From contig MKVZ01000006.1 in assembly GCA_001898995.1 (NCBI GenBank), positions 178,715 through 242,714 on the forward strand: a DNA stretch of 64,000 bases, given 5' to 3'. Source of the stretch: Rhizobiales bacterium 63-22. GTDB taxonomy: Bacteria; Pseudomonadota; Alphaproteobacteria; Rhizobiales; Rhizobiaceae. This document shows, piece after piece, positions 44,961-53,527 of the stretch. The notes under the pieces were generated by a model. It ran no database searches. It was not told where the DNA came from and saw nothing but the letters and a program-made list of their open reading frames with translations. The stretch's first letter is position 1. Each line of letters starts with the position of its first letter. The translations under genes were made by a program, and so were the position numbers.

Positions 44961-46391
44961 TCAGAACACAATCTGCGCGAGCTTGGTATCGAGATAATCC
45001 TGTATGCCTTCCGTACCGCCCTCGCGCCCCATTCCGGAATGGTTGGTTCCGCCGAAGGGCGCTTCGGAAGCGGCCAGCGCGAAGCTGTTGATCCCCACCA
45101 TACCGGATTTCAGCGCCGCGACCGTGCGCCGCGCCCGGTCGGGCGAGCGCGTAAAGGCGTAGGCCGACAGGCCCATGTCGGAGGCGTTGGCGCGGGCCAG
45201 AACCTTGTCCTCGTCGCGGAAGCGGGTGATTGCGGCAATGGGACCGAAGTTTTCTTCCGCGAATACCTTCATGCCGTCGGTCACGCCGGTGAGCACGGTC
45301 GGCTCGAAGAAATAGCCGCTGTTGAGATGGGCCGGGCGCTTGCCGCCATAGGCCAGCGTCGCGCCTGCACCGAGGGTGTCGGCGACGACGCTTTCGATCT
45401 CCGCCAGCCGGCGCGCATTGATGAGCGGCCCCATGCCGGTTTCGGGATCGAGCCCGTCGCCGAGCTTTATCTTCGCCGCGCGGGCCACAAAGCCGTCCAC
45501 GAAAGCGTCGTGCAGGCTGTCATGGATGAAGAAGCGGTCGGGCGTGACGCAGACCTGCCCGCAATTGGCGAATTTGGTCGGCACGATGGCGTCGAGCGCG
45601 GTGTCGAGATCGGCGTCGTCATAGATGATCAGCGGCGCGTTGCCGCCCAGTTCCATCGACACTTTCTTGACCGTGTCGGCCGCGTCGCGGATCATCTGCT
45701 GGCCGACGCGGGTCGAGCCGGTCAGCGAAACCTTCCGTACGCGATTGTCGGCCATGATCGGCGCATAGGTCGAACGCGTGTCGCCAACCACCAGATTGAA
45801 CGCGCCGTCAGGCAGTCCCGCCGCGCGCAGGCAGTCGATCATGACCATGGCCACGCCCGGCGTCTGCGAAGAAGGGCGCAGCACCACCGGGCAGCCGGCG
45901 GCGAGCGCCGGGGCCAGCTTGCGCGCCGGCAGCGCGGCGGGGAAATTCCAGGCCGTGAAGGCGCCGACCACGCCGATCGGTTCATGGGTGACCTCGAAAC
46001 GCCCGCCCGGTACACGGCTGTCGACGATGCGGCCATAGATGCGCCGTGCCTCCTCCGCATACCAGCGGAACTGATCACAGGCGAGGCCCCATTCGCGGCC
46101 CGCCTGCGCCAGCGGCTTGCCGGTCTCGCTGGAGATCATCCGCATGGCCTCGTCTGTGCGGCGGATCATTTCGTCCGCCGCCTTGTGCAGCGCATCGGCA
46201 CGGGCGAAGCCGCCCATGGCGCGCAGCCGGGGCAGGGCGGTTGCCGCGGCGTCGAGCGCGTGCGCGGTGTCTTCGGCAGTGGCGAGCGGAACGGTGCCGA
46301 GCGGGTTTTCGGTGACCGGCGAAATCACCTCGCCGGAGGCCGAACCTTTGGACCAGCGGCCGGATATGAAGAGTCCGAAATTCGTATACAT
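44961..46391 (-). CDS. NAD(P)-dependent aldehyde dehydrogenase (succinate-semialdehyde dehydrogenase-like)
   Basis: 476 residues, full length. Motifs: GAFTAWNFPAALPARKLAPALAAGCPVVLRPS (cofactor), VSLTGSTRVGQQMI, VSMELGGNAPLIIYDDADLD (Glu) and FANCGQVCVTPDRFFI (catalytic Cys). It resembles GabD-type enzymes, not the CoA-acylating IolA/MmsA, so it probably makes a free acid from an aldehyde (succinate, malonate or tartronate semialdehyde). Three bases separate it from the iolG stop in the same operon. Confidence 0.9.
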   Translation of the reverse strand: MYTNFGLFISGRWSKGSASGEVISPVTENPLGTVPLATAEDTAHALDAAATALPRLRAMGGFARADALHKAADEMIRRTDEAMRMISSETGKPLAQAGREWGLACDQFRWYAEEARRIYGRIVDSRVPGGRFEVTHEPIGVVGAFTAWNFPAALPARKLAPALAAGCPVVLRPSSQTPGVAMVMIDCLRAAGLPDGAFNLVVGDTRSTYAPIMADNRVRKVSLTGSTRVGQQMIRDAADTVKKVSMELGGNAPLIIYDDADLDTALDAIVPTKFANCGQVCVTPDRFFIHDSLHDAFVDGFVARAAKIKLGDGLDPETGMGPLINARRLAEIESVVADTLGAGATLAYGGKRPAHLNSGYFFEPTVLTGVTDGMKVFAEENFGPIAAITRFRDEDKVLARANASDMGLSAYAFTRSPDRARRTVAALKSGMVGINSFALAASEAPFGGTNHSGMGREGGTEGIQDYLDTKLAQIVF

Positions 46392-46394
46392 GGC

Positions 46395-47402
46395 TTATCC
46401 AATATCGCGGACGGGAATGGTCCGACCCTCGGCAATGGAACGGTTCGCGGCCTCGGCCAGAATGAGCGCCTGCCTGCCATCCTCGAAGCCGGCTTCAGGC
46501 TTCACGCCTTTTTCCACCGCGTCGACGAACGCGCCGATTTCGGCGGCGAAGGCATCGCCGTAGCGGTCGATAAAGAAGTTCAGCAGGGGGGGCTTTCGAT
46601 CGGTAAAATCGGCTCCATAAAGATGCAGATTGTTGGACGTGCGATTGGCGGAGATCGCCATGCCCGCATCGCCGAACGCCTCGACGCGCTGGTCGTATCC
46701 ATAGACCGCCCGGCGGGAATTGTTGATGATGCACTGCTTGCCCGACGCGGTTTTGAGGACAACCGTAACCGTGTCGTAATCGTCGCAGCTTTTCATCAGC
46801 GCCGGATCGACCAGCCGCGAACCCGTCGCGAATACCTCGTCGATCTCCTCGCCCAGAACGAAGCGGGCCATGTCGAAATCATGAATGGTCATGTTACGGA
46901 AAATGCCGCCCGAACCCTTGATATAGTCCGCCGGTGCCATGCCGGGATCGCGCGAGGTTATGACGACCTGATGTACCTCGCCGATCTGGCCATTTTCGAT
47001 GGCCTGCCGCACCGCGCGATGGCCGCTGTCGAACCGGCGCACGAAGCCGAGCATGATCGGGATGTTGCTGCCTGCAATCTTCTTCGCGCAGGCGTTTACG
47101 CGGTCGAGAGACAGGTCGATCGGCTTTTCGCAGAGCGCTGGCTTGCCCGCCGCCACTGCCTGTTCGAGGAAGCCGGCGTGGGTGGCGGTAGAGCTGGCGA
47201 TGAGCACCGCATCCACATCGGGCGAGGCGAATACCGCGTCGGCCGATTCGAATTGCGGAACGCCGAGTTTTCGCGCCATTTCCTGAGCGGCCGGGGCATG
47301 CACATCGAATACACCAGCCAGTCTGGCGCGCGGATGCGCTGCGATATTTTCCGCGTGCATGCGGCCGATACGGCCGACGCCGAGCACTGCGATATTGAGC
47401 AT
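46395..47402 (-). CDS. iolG: inositol 2-dehydrogenase (Gfo/Idh 4 of 4)
   Basis: 335 residues and the best IolG match of the four: MLNIAVLGVGRIGRMHAENIAAHP, LCEKPIDLSLDRVNACAKK, IMLGFVRRFDSGHRAVRQAIENGQIGEVHQVVITSRDPG, and GGIFRNMTIHDFDMARFVLGEE with the catalytic Asp/His. ATG 47402 has GGAGGAG before it; an earlier ATG at 47429 would add nine residues. First gene of the leftward operon, divergent from iolD, sharing a perfect operator. Oxidises myo-inositol to scyllo-inosose with NAD. Confidence 0.93.
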   Translation of the reverse strand: MLNIAVLGVGRIGRMHAENIAAHPRARLAGVFDVHAPAAQEMARKLGVPQFESADAVFASPDVDAVLIASSTATHAGFLEQAVAAGKPALCEKPIDLSLDRVNACAKKIAGSNIPIMLGFVRRFDSGHRAVRQAIENGQIGEVHQVVITSRDPGMAPADYIKGSGGIFRNMTIHDFDMARFVLGEEIDEVFATGSRLVDPALMKSCDDYDTVTVVLKTASGKQCIINNSRRAVYGYDQRVEAFGDAGMAISANRTSNNLHLYGADFTDRKPPLLNFFIDRYGDAFAAEIGAFVDAVEKGVKPEAGFEDGRQALILAEAANRSIAEGRTIPVRDIG

Positions 47403-47424
47403 GGAAGTCTCCTCCGATATTTTA

Positions 47425-47440
47425 TGCAATAATCATTGCA
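47425..47440. promoter_or_regulatory. RpiR-type operator between iolG and iolD
   Basis: TGCAAT-AATC-ATTGCA, a perfect palindrome in the divergent gap, followed by further TTGCA/TGCAT halves to 47454. It can control both operons. Confidence 0.75.
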
Positions 47441-47506
47441 AGATAGTTGCATTGTCAATATGTATTCCGTAATCTTCCGACATATCCATCCGCAGGAGGA
47501 GGCGAG

Positions 47507-49378
47507 ATGACCAGAAACACCGTGCGGCTGACCATGGCTCAGGCTCTGGTCCGCTATCTTTGCAACCAGTTCACGGAGATCGACGGCGAGCGCGTTCCGC
47601 TCTTCGCGGGGGTGTTCGGCATTTTCGGCCACGGCAATGTCACCTGCCTTTCCGAAGCGCTCGAACAGGTTCAGGACCGGCTGCCGACATGGCGCGGCCA
47701 GAACGAGCAGTCCATGGCACTGGCGGCCATCGGCTTCGCCAAGGCCAAGCGCCGGCGACAGATCATGGTCGCCGCCACCTCCATCGGGCCGGGCGCGGCC
47801 AATATGGTGACGGCGGCCGGTGTCGCCATGGCTAACCGCCTGCCGGTTCTGCTTCTGTCTGGCGATACCTTTGCCAATCGCCTGCCGGACCCGGTATTGC
47901 AGCAGGTCGAGCACTGGGGCGACCCGACGATTACCGTCAACGACGCCTTCAAGCCGGTCGTGCGCTACTGGGACCGCATCACGCTGCCCGAGCAGATCCT
48001 CCAGTCGCTGCCGCAGGCGGTCGCGACCATGCTCGATCCGGCCGATTGCGGACCGGCTTTCATCGGTCTGGCGCAGGACACGCAGGAAGTCGCCTTCGAT
48101 TATCCGGAAGTTTTCTTCGAACCGAAAGTCTGGAAAATCCCGCGTCCGCGCCCGGACCGCGATTCGGTTGCAGCGGCCGCGGAACTGCTTCGGTCAGCGA
48201 GGCGTCCGCTGATCATTTCCGGCGGCGGCGTGCGCTATTCTCTGGCCGGGAACGAAGTAGCCGATTTCGCCCTGAAACGCGGCATTCCCATTGTCGAGAC
48301 CATTGCCGGCAAGGGCGCGCTGACGCATGAGCATCCGGTTCACGCCGGGCCCATCGGCATCGTCGGCTCGACATCGGCCAATGCACTCGCCAAGGAAGCG
48401 GACATCATTCTGGCCATCGGCACGCGCTTGCAGGATTTCACCACCGGTTCGTGGACAGCCTTCGCCGAGGACGCGAAATTCATTTCGGTCAATACGGCGC
48501 GCTTCGATGCGGTCAAGCACCGGTCGCTCCCGGTCGTCGGCGACGCATTGGAGACGGTGCGGGAACTCGATGCCGCCCTTGGCAGCTACAAGGCCGATGC
48601 CGGCCTGATGAAGCATGCCAAGGCGCTGTTCACCGAATGGAACGCTCTGCTCGACGAGCATCAGAAGCCGACCAACGCGCCGGTTCCCTCCTATGCGCAG
48701 GTCGTGGGCGTGCTCAATGCGGTCGCGAGGCCCGAGGACACGCTGATCGCGGCGGCGGGCGGCACGCCCGGCGAGGTGGTCAAGGGCTGGCGGGTCAAGA
48801 ACCCCGACACCTTCGATTGCGAATTCGGCTTCTCCTGCATGGGCTACGAGATTCCGGCGGGCTGGGGCTGCGCCATGGCGCAGGAAGGGCCGGGCGGAAC
48901 CGGCGGCACCCCGATCGTCATGGTGGGCGACGGCACCTATATGATGATGAACTCGGACATCTATTCGGCGGCACTCACTGGCCGCAAGATGATCGTCGTG
49001 ATCTGCGACAATGGCGGCTTCGCCGTAATCAACCGCTTGCAGCAGGCCAAGGGTGTTCCCGGCTTCAATAATCTCCTGACCGATTGCCGGGTCCAGAACC
49101 GCGAAAACCCGCTCCATGTCGATTTCGTCAAACATGCCGAGGCGATGGGCGCCAAAGGACGCAAGGTCGAGAGCCTCGCCGATCTGGAGGAGGCGATGAA
49201 ATGGGCGCAGGGCAATGACGGCGTGACCGTCATATCCATCGTGTCGGATGCCTGGAAATGGGTGCCGGGCGATGCCGACTGGGATGTGGGCGTACCGGCC
49301 GTGTCGAATTTCGAGACGGTGCGTGCCGCCCGCAAGGCGCAGGAAAAAATCCGCGAAGCACAGCGCACAGGGGTGTGA
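47507..49378 (+). CDS. iolD: 3D-(3,5/4)-trihydroxycyclohexane-1,2-dione hydrolase
   Basis: 623 residues, a ThDP enzyme of normal IolD length. RLTMAQALVRYLCNQFTEIDGERVPLFAGVFGIFGHGNVT starts the family; GRQNEQS-type Glu in WRGQNEQSMALAAIGFAKA; C-terminal ThDP motif VGDGTYMMMNSDIYSAALTG ... CDNGGFAVINRLQ. Hydrolytically opens the ring of the dione to 5-deoxy-glucuronate, the step that commits inositol to breakdown. AGGAGGAGG precedes ATG 47507. One base separates it from the iolE-like gene. Confidence 0.95.
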   Translation: MTRNTVRLTMAQALVRYLCNQFTEIDGERVPLFAGVFGIFGHGNVTCLSEALEQVQDRLPTWRGQNEQSMALAAIGFAKAKRRRQIMVAATSIGPGAANMVTAAGVAMANRLPVLLLSGDTFANRLPDPVLQQVEHWGDPTITVNDAFKPVVRYWDRITLPEQILQSLPQAVATMLDPADCGPAFIGLAQDTQEVAFDYPEVFFEPKVWKIPRPRPDRDSVAAAAELLRSARRPLIISGGGVRYSLAGNEVADFALKRGIPIVETIAGKGALTHEHPVHAGPIGIVGSTSANALAKEADIILAIGTRLQDFTTGSWTAFAEDAKFISVNTARFDAVKHRSLPVVGDALETVRELDAALGSYKADAGLMKHAKALFTEWNALLDEHQKPTNAPVPSYAQVVGVLNAVARPEDTLIAAAGGTPGEVVKGWRVKNPDTFDCEFGFSCMGYEIPAGWGCAMAQEGPGGTGGTPIVMVGDGTYMMMNSDIYSAALTGRKMIVVICDNGGFAVINRLQQAKGVPGFNNLLTDCRVQNRENPLHVDFVKHAEAMGAKGRKVESLADLEEAMKWAQGNDGVTVISIVSDAWKWVPGDADWDVGVPAVSNFETVRAARKAQEKIREAQRTGV

Positions 49379-49379
49379 G

Positions 49380-50273
49380 ATGAAAGCGAAATTGGGGATC
49401 GCCCCGATCGCCTGGTGGAACGACGATCTGCCGGAGCTTTCGGATGATGTCAGTCTGGAAGAATGCCTGCGTCAGGCCTCCGTCGCCGGTTTCACCGGCA
49501 TGGAGACGGGACGGCGCTTCCCGATGGATATGAAGGAACTGGGGCCGGTTCTGGACAAATACGGAATTTCGGTTTGCGGCGGCTGGTTCTCCGGTCTGCT
49601 GCTCGACGGCGACATCGAGGCGGAAAAGGACCGCATCGCGCGGCAGATGGAATTCTTCATCGCCGCCCGTGCACCCTGCATCGTCTATGGCGAGACGGCG
49701 CGCTCCATTCAGGGCGTGCGCTCCGCGCCGCTTTCGACCAAGCCGAAGCTGAGCGAGGCCGAAATGGCCGCCTATGGCCGCAAGATGTCTGATTTCGCCG
49801 ACTGGTGCGCGAAGCAGGGCATGCCGCTCTCCTACCATCACCATATGGCGGCGGCGGTCGAGACGGAAGCCGAGCTCGACCTGTTCATGAAGCATTCGTC
49901 GGTCCCGCTTCTGTTCGACGCCGGACATATGGCCTTTGCCGGCGGTGACGTCATGCGCGTGATCGACAATCATCACAGGCGCATCACCCATGTCCATACC
50001 AAGGATATTCGCCAGACCGTCATCGATGGGCTCGACCGGACACGGGAAAGCTTTCTCGACGCGATCATCAAGGGCGCTTTCACGGTACCGGGCGATGGCA
50101 GCCTCGATTTCGAGGCCATCGTCAAGGCTCTGGCCGGCAAAGGTTACGAGGGTTGGTTCGTGGTCGAGGCCGAACAGGATCCTGTCGCCCATCCGCCGCT
50201 GGAAATGGCGCGCAAAGGTCACAAGGAACTGCTGCGCGTCATGGCCGCGGCAAAATATGAGGTCGTGAAATGA
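49380..50273 (+). CDS. iolE: inosose dehydratase / MocC-like TIM-barrel protein
   Basis: 297 residues, AP endonuclease 2-type TIM barrel. IAPIAWWNDDLPELSDDVSLEECLRQASVAGFTGMETGRRFP is the IolE/MocC opening; metal ligands lie in YHHHMAAAVETEAELD, LLFDAGHMAFAGGD, HVHTKDIR and VVEAEQDP. IolE dehydrates 2-keto-myo-inositol to the dione used by IolD. MocC of rhizopine catabolism is a close relative, so the protein could act on keto-inosamine as well. ATG 49380, one base after the iolD stop; its own stop overlaps the SDR ATG. Confidence 0.92.
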   Translation: MKAKLGIAPIAWWNDDLPELSDDVSLEECLRQASVAGFTGMETGRRFPMDMKELGPVLDKYGISVCGGWFSGLLLDGDIEAEKDRIARQMEFFIAARAPCIVYGETARSIQGVRSAPLSTKPKLSEAEMAAYGRKMSDFADWCAKQGMPLSYHHHMAAAVETEAELDLFMKHSSVPLLFDAGHMAFAGGDVMRVIDNHHRRITHVHTKDIRQTVIDGLDRTRESFLDAIIKGAFTVPGDGSLDFEAIVKALAGKGYEGWFVVEAEQDPVAHPPLEMARKGHKELLRVMAAAKYEVVK

Positions 50274-51082
50274 ACAGGATCGATGGAAAGGTCGCAGTCG
50301 TCACCGGCGGCACGCAGGGTCTGGGTGCCGCCATCGCCCGCGTCTTCGCCAAAGCCGGGGCGGCAGGGATCGTCATTGTCGGGCGCGGTGTCGAAAAGGG
50401 GCGGGCGGTGGCGAAAGAGATCACCGACGCCACAGGCGTGCCCGTCGAGATGATCGCCGCCGATTTGGCCAATATCGCCGATGTGCGCGGCATCATTCCC
50501 ACTACCGACAAACGTTTCCACCGGGTGGATATTCTGGTGAATGCCGCCGGCCTGACAGACCGGGGCAATATGCTGAACACCACGCCGGAGCTTTTCGACC
50601 GCATGTTCGCGGTCAATGCGCGCGCGCCTTTCTTCCTGATGCAGGATGCGGCCAAGGTCATGATCCGTGAGGGGATCGAGGGCCGGATCGTCAATATCGG
50701 TTCGATGTCCGGTCTGGTCGGGCAGCCGTTCCTTGCCCCCTATGCCGGCTCCAAGGGGGCGCTGGCAACGCTGACGCGCCATGCGGGCTTCGCTTTGATG
50801 CGCCATCGCATCCATGTCAATCAACTGGATATCGGCTGGATGAACTCGGACCACGAGCGTGCGTTGATATTGTCGGAAACCGGCGACCCCGATTTCATCG
50901 ACCGGGCCGCGAGACTGAAACCCTTCGGCCGTATCCTCGATCCGGTCGAGGTCGCCCGCGCCGTCCTGTGGATGGCGTCGGACGACAGCGGCATGATGAC
51001 CGGTGCGGTGATCCCCTTCGACCAGTCGGTCCACGGCGGTTATGACGATGCGCCCGTTCCGTCCCGTAAATTGGAGGCATAA
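50270..51082 (+). CDS. SDR-family oxidoreductase in iolDE operon
   Basis: 270 residues, classical SDR: VAVVTGGTQGLGAAIARVFA (cofactor turn), DILVNAAGLTDRGN, catalytic Ser in NIGSMSG and Tyr/Lys in APYAGSKGALATL. The Arg/Gly-rich beta2 end (VGRGVEKG) hints at NADP or NAD ambiguously. Overlaps iolE by 4 bp (ATGA). Probably interconverts an inositol derivative or a keto acid of the pathway; not part of the canonical iol set. Confidence 0.9.
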   Translation: MNRIDGKVAVVTGGTQGLGAAIARVFAKAGAAGIVIVGRGVEKGRAVAKEITDATGVPVEMIAADLANIADVRGIIPTTDKRFHRVDILVNAAGLTDRGNMLNTTPELFDRMFAVNARAPFFLMQDAAKVMIREGIEGRIVNIGSMSGLVGQPFLAPYAGSKGALATLTRHAGFALMRHRIHVNQLDIGWMNSDHERALILSETGDPDFIDRAARLKPFGRILDPVEVARAVLWMASDDSGMMTGAVIPFDQSVHGGYDDAPVPSRKLEA

Positions 51083-51085
51083 GGT

Positions 51086-51136
51086 ATGCGCACCATCAAG
51101 GAGCCGGGCATCTATCTCGCCCGGTTCGCTTTTTGA
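51086..51136 (+). pseudogene. 16-codon N-terminal relic of a sugar-phosphate isomerase/epimerase (TIM barrel) gene
   Basis: Three bases after the SDR stop, with GGAGG 9-13 bases upstream, an ATG opens the peptide MRTIKEPGIYLARFAF and then stops. The start MRTIK-P-I-LA-FA is the characteristic beginning of TIM-barrel isomerase/epimerase proteins that accompany Gfo/Idh dehydrogenases in Rhizobiales inositol/sugar loci. The rest of the gene is missing. The same bases also form a terminator hairpin, so the relic appears to have been kept or reused as one. Confidence 0.55.
51101..51134 (+). terminator. Rho-independent terminator of the iolD-iolE-SDR operon
   Basis: GAGCCGGGC (51101-51109) pairs with GCCCGGTTC (51119-51127; one G-U) across a 9-nt loop, followed by GCTTTTT. 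It lies inside the truncated reading frame. Confidence 0.65.
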
Positions 51137-51181
51137 GCGTATCTTTTGTCGCTGTCACGTCGGGGTTGCCGAAACGCGGAA

Positions 51182-52216
51182 TCATCCCGGAAGATTCTCC
51201 GCCAGAACGATGTCGAATGGCAGGATGGAGCGCGGCGTGACGGGGCGGCTCTTGGTGGCGGCGGCGATCATCTCGTCGATTGCCGTCCGGCTGAAGGTGT
51301 CGATCGGCAGGCAGAGCGTACAGGTGATGACGCCGTCGATCAGCGCCAGACGGGTCGCCGGCGTGAGGTCGTTGCACACCACCACGGGACGCCGCCCACC
51401 GCCATGGTCCCTGATGGCCTCGATGATGCCGTTCCGGCCGCCGCCGGCATCGTAAATGGCTGCCAGATCGGCATGGCGGTTCAGAAGGCTCGCCGTAACT
51501 TCGCGTGCCACTTCGGGATCGTCGAGATTGACGATCGTTTCGAGAAGCCGGCTTTCATCGCCGTTTTCGCGAAAATAGGACCGAAAACCGATCTCGCTCA
51601 GTTCCTGCCCGCGATAGCGGTGGCTTCCGACGAGAACGGCGATTTTCCCGGTCGGGGCCGCCATTTTCGCGGTGATGAGCGCACCCGTGCGGCCGACCTT
51701 GCGGCTGTCCAGCCCGATATAGGCCGAAGCGCCGTTGGCGCCGACCTCCGAAAGCAGGGAGAATGTCGGCTTGCCGCGGCTATGCAGTTCCTGAATCGCG
51801 GCCACGATCAGCGGGTGCTCGATGGCGACGTAAGCCAGGGCGTCGCACCGCGCGCCGGCCTCCAGAATGGCCTCGGAAAGCGACTGCGCCGAAATCTCGT
51901 CGACAAACACGATGTCCATCTTGGCGCGAACGTCCTGCCGTTCCGCCAGCGCCCCGCGCAGGCCGTCGGCGATGTTCTGATAAAATGGGTCGGAGCGCTT
52001 TTGCAGCACGAAGCCGAGCCGGATATTGGTGAGGCGAGGGACGGCGCGCCGGCACAACAATGGCACCGCGTAATAGCCGAGCCGTTCGGCGGCTTCGAGT
52101 ACGCGGTCCGCCGTCTCCTTGCGCACCGGAGCCCGTCCGTTCAGCACCCTGTCGACAGTCGCCACGCCGACGCCCGCGAGAGCGGCTATGTCCGCAACGG
52201 TCGCTCTCCGTTTCAT
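51182..52216 (-). CDS. LacI-family transcriptional regulator, divergent from mocDEF-like genes
   Basis: 344 residues. N-terminal LacI HTH: ATVADIAALAGVGVATVDRVLNGRAPVRKETADRV, with VDRVLN in place of the common VSRVLN; hinge and a type 1 periplasmic-binding effector domain follow (RLGFVLQKRSDPFYQNIADGLRGAL, NGASAYIGLDSRKVGRTGALITAKM). The effector domain suggests a sugar or inositol ligand, possibly the rhizopine itself. ATG 52216 (MKRRATVAD) is chosen over the longer frame to 52309, which adds a non-family segment. A 17-bp palindrome lies between it and the mocD-like gene. Confidence 0.9.
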   Translation of the reverse strand: MKRRATVADIAALAGVGVATVDRVLNGRAPVRKETADRVLEAAERLGYYAVPLLCRRAVPRLTNIRLGFVLQKRSDPFYQNIADGLRGALAERQDVRAKMDIVFVDEISAQSLSEAILEAGARCDALAYVAIEHPLIVAAIQELHSRGKPTFSLLSEVGANGASAYIGLDSRKVGRTGALITAKMAAPTGKIAVLVGSHRYRGQELSEIGFRSYFRENGDESRLLETIVNLDDPEVAREVTASLLNRHADLAAIYDAGGGRNGIIEAIRDHGGGRRPVVVCNDLTPATRLALIDGVITCTLCLPIDTFSRTAIDEMIAAATKSRPVTPRSILPFDIVLAENLPG

Positions 52217-52335
52217 GCCTGCCTGCCGATTCTGGAGTAATGGCTCCCTTGTACAGGAAGCGGATTCGTCTGGCCAGAAAAACAAGGCATTCGTGATGGA
52301 AATTATCACGGTCTTCCGCCGATATAATGATAGAA

Positions 52336-52352
52336 ATGATAGAAACTATCAT
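52336..52352. promoter_or_regulatory. Palindromic operator between LacI gene and mocD-like gene
   Basis: ATGATAG-AAA-CTATCAT is a perfect 7-3-7 palindrome, preceded by an extra direct half ATGATAG at 52327-52333. It lies 66 bp before the mocD-like start; best candidate site for the LacI regulator. Confidence 0.65.
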
Positions 52353-52417
52353 ACTCGGATTGAAGCCCGTAACGTCCCGGTTTATTTTCTCCGTCGACAG
52401 GAGACCGGGAGGCGTCG

Positions 52418-53503
52418 ATGGTCTGGATACACGGAAAGAGAGACTATAGCCTCATCGGGGAGGACGCCCGCCGCGCGGTGGAGACCGGTCTGGCGGCGGC
52501 CGAATGGTATCATACCGAAGTCCCACGCAAGGACATGAAGGCGCTGATGCAGCGTTCGGACGGGCCGGCGATCCGCGATACCGTCATTTGGTTCGGCTGC
52601 ATGGTCCTGTTTGCCGGCTTTGGAATCTATTTCTGGGGATCATGGCTCTGTGTGCCGTTCTTCCTGGCTTATGGTATACTCTACGGATCGGCGTCCGACA
52701 GCCGCTGGCACGAATGCGGCCATCGCACGGCGTTCAGAACCCGCTGGATGAATGACGTCGTCTACCAGATCGCCTGCTTCATGATCATGCGCAATCCGGT
52801 GACCTGGCGCTGGAGCCATGCGCGCCATCACACCGACACCATCATTGTGGGGCGCGACCCTGAAATCAACGTGATGCGCCCGCCGGACCTTGCCGCGCTG
52901 ATCCTCAACTTTTTCGGTATTCTGGACGTGTATCATGCGATGATCGATATGGTCCGGAATTCTCTCGGCATCGTTTCCGCGGAAGAAAAGACATTTATCC
53001 CGGAGTCGGAGCAACCCAAAGCGATACGGGTGGCCCGAATCTGGCTGGCGATCTATGTCGTCACGATCATCGCCTGCTTCTGGTTCGGTTCGATCCTGCC
53101 GGCCGTCCTGATCGGCCTGCCACGGCTCTATGGCGCATGGCACCATGTCATGACGGGTCTGCTTCAGCACGGCGGTCTTGCCGACAATGTCACTGAGCAT
53201 CGGCTCAACAGCCGAACGGTCTACATGAACCCGGTCAGCCGCTTCATTTACTGGAACATGAACTATCATGTGGAACACCACATGTTTCCGATGGTGCCCT
53301 ACCATGCCCTGCCGAAGCTGCACGAAATGATCAGGCACGACCTGCCGGCACCGTGTCTGTCGATCGGTGCGGGCTATAAGGAGATGATCCCGGCCTTCCT
53401 GCGTCAATTGCGCTACGAGGATTATTACATCAAACGCGAACTGCCGCCGACGGCGCGTCCGTATCGTGAAGAATTCCACGCGGAACTGGTCGCCGCCGAA
53501 TAA
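52418..53503 (+). CDS. mocD: fatty-acid-desaturase-fold oxygenase, MocD-like (rhizopine O-demethylase component)
   Basis: 361 residues with three histidine boxes for a di-iron site: SRWHECGH (HxxxH), WSHARHH (HxxHH) and YHVEHHMFP (HxxHH). Four membrane segments, including IWFGCMVLFAGFGIYFW and LAIYVVTIIACFWFG. The next two genes encode a Rieske ferredoxin and its reductase, giving the complete MocD-MocE-MocF electron chain, known in Rhizobium to convert 3-O-methyl-scyllo-inosamine to scyllo-inosamine. Placement beside iol genes favours this over a lipid desaturase. GGGAGG precedes ATG 52418. Confidence 0.82.
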   Translation: MVWIHGKRDYSLIGEDARRAVETGLAAAEWYHTEVPRKDMKALMQRSDGPAIRDTVIWFGCMVLFAGFGIYFWGSWLCVPFFLAYGILYGSASDSRWHECGHRTAFRTRWMNDVVYQIACFMIMRNPVTWRWSHARHHTDTIIVGRDPEINVMRPPDLAALILNFFGILDVYHAMIDMVRNSLGIVSAEEKTFIPESEQPKAIRVARIWLAIYVVTIIACFWFGSILPAVLIGLPRLYGAWHHVMTGLLQHGGLADNVTEHRLNSRTVYMNPVSRFIYWNMNYHVEHHMFPMVPYHALPKLHEMIRHDLPAPCLSIGAGYKEMIPAFLRQLRYEDYYIKRELPPTARPYREEFHAELVAAE

Positions 53504-53527
53504 TGTTCGGCTGATGGGGAGGAAGTG

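Noticed and set aside
44310..47432. 1040-codon plus-strand open frame
   Set aside because: Antisense to aldolase, aldehyde dehydrogenase and iolG, all of which have full family motifs on the minus strand.
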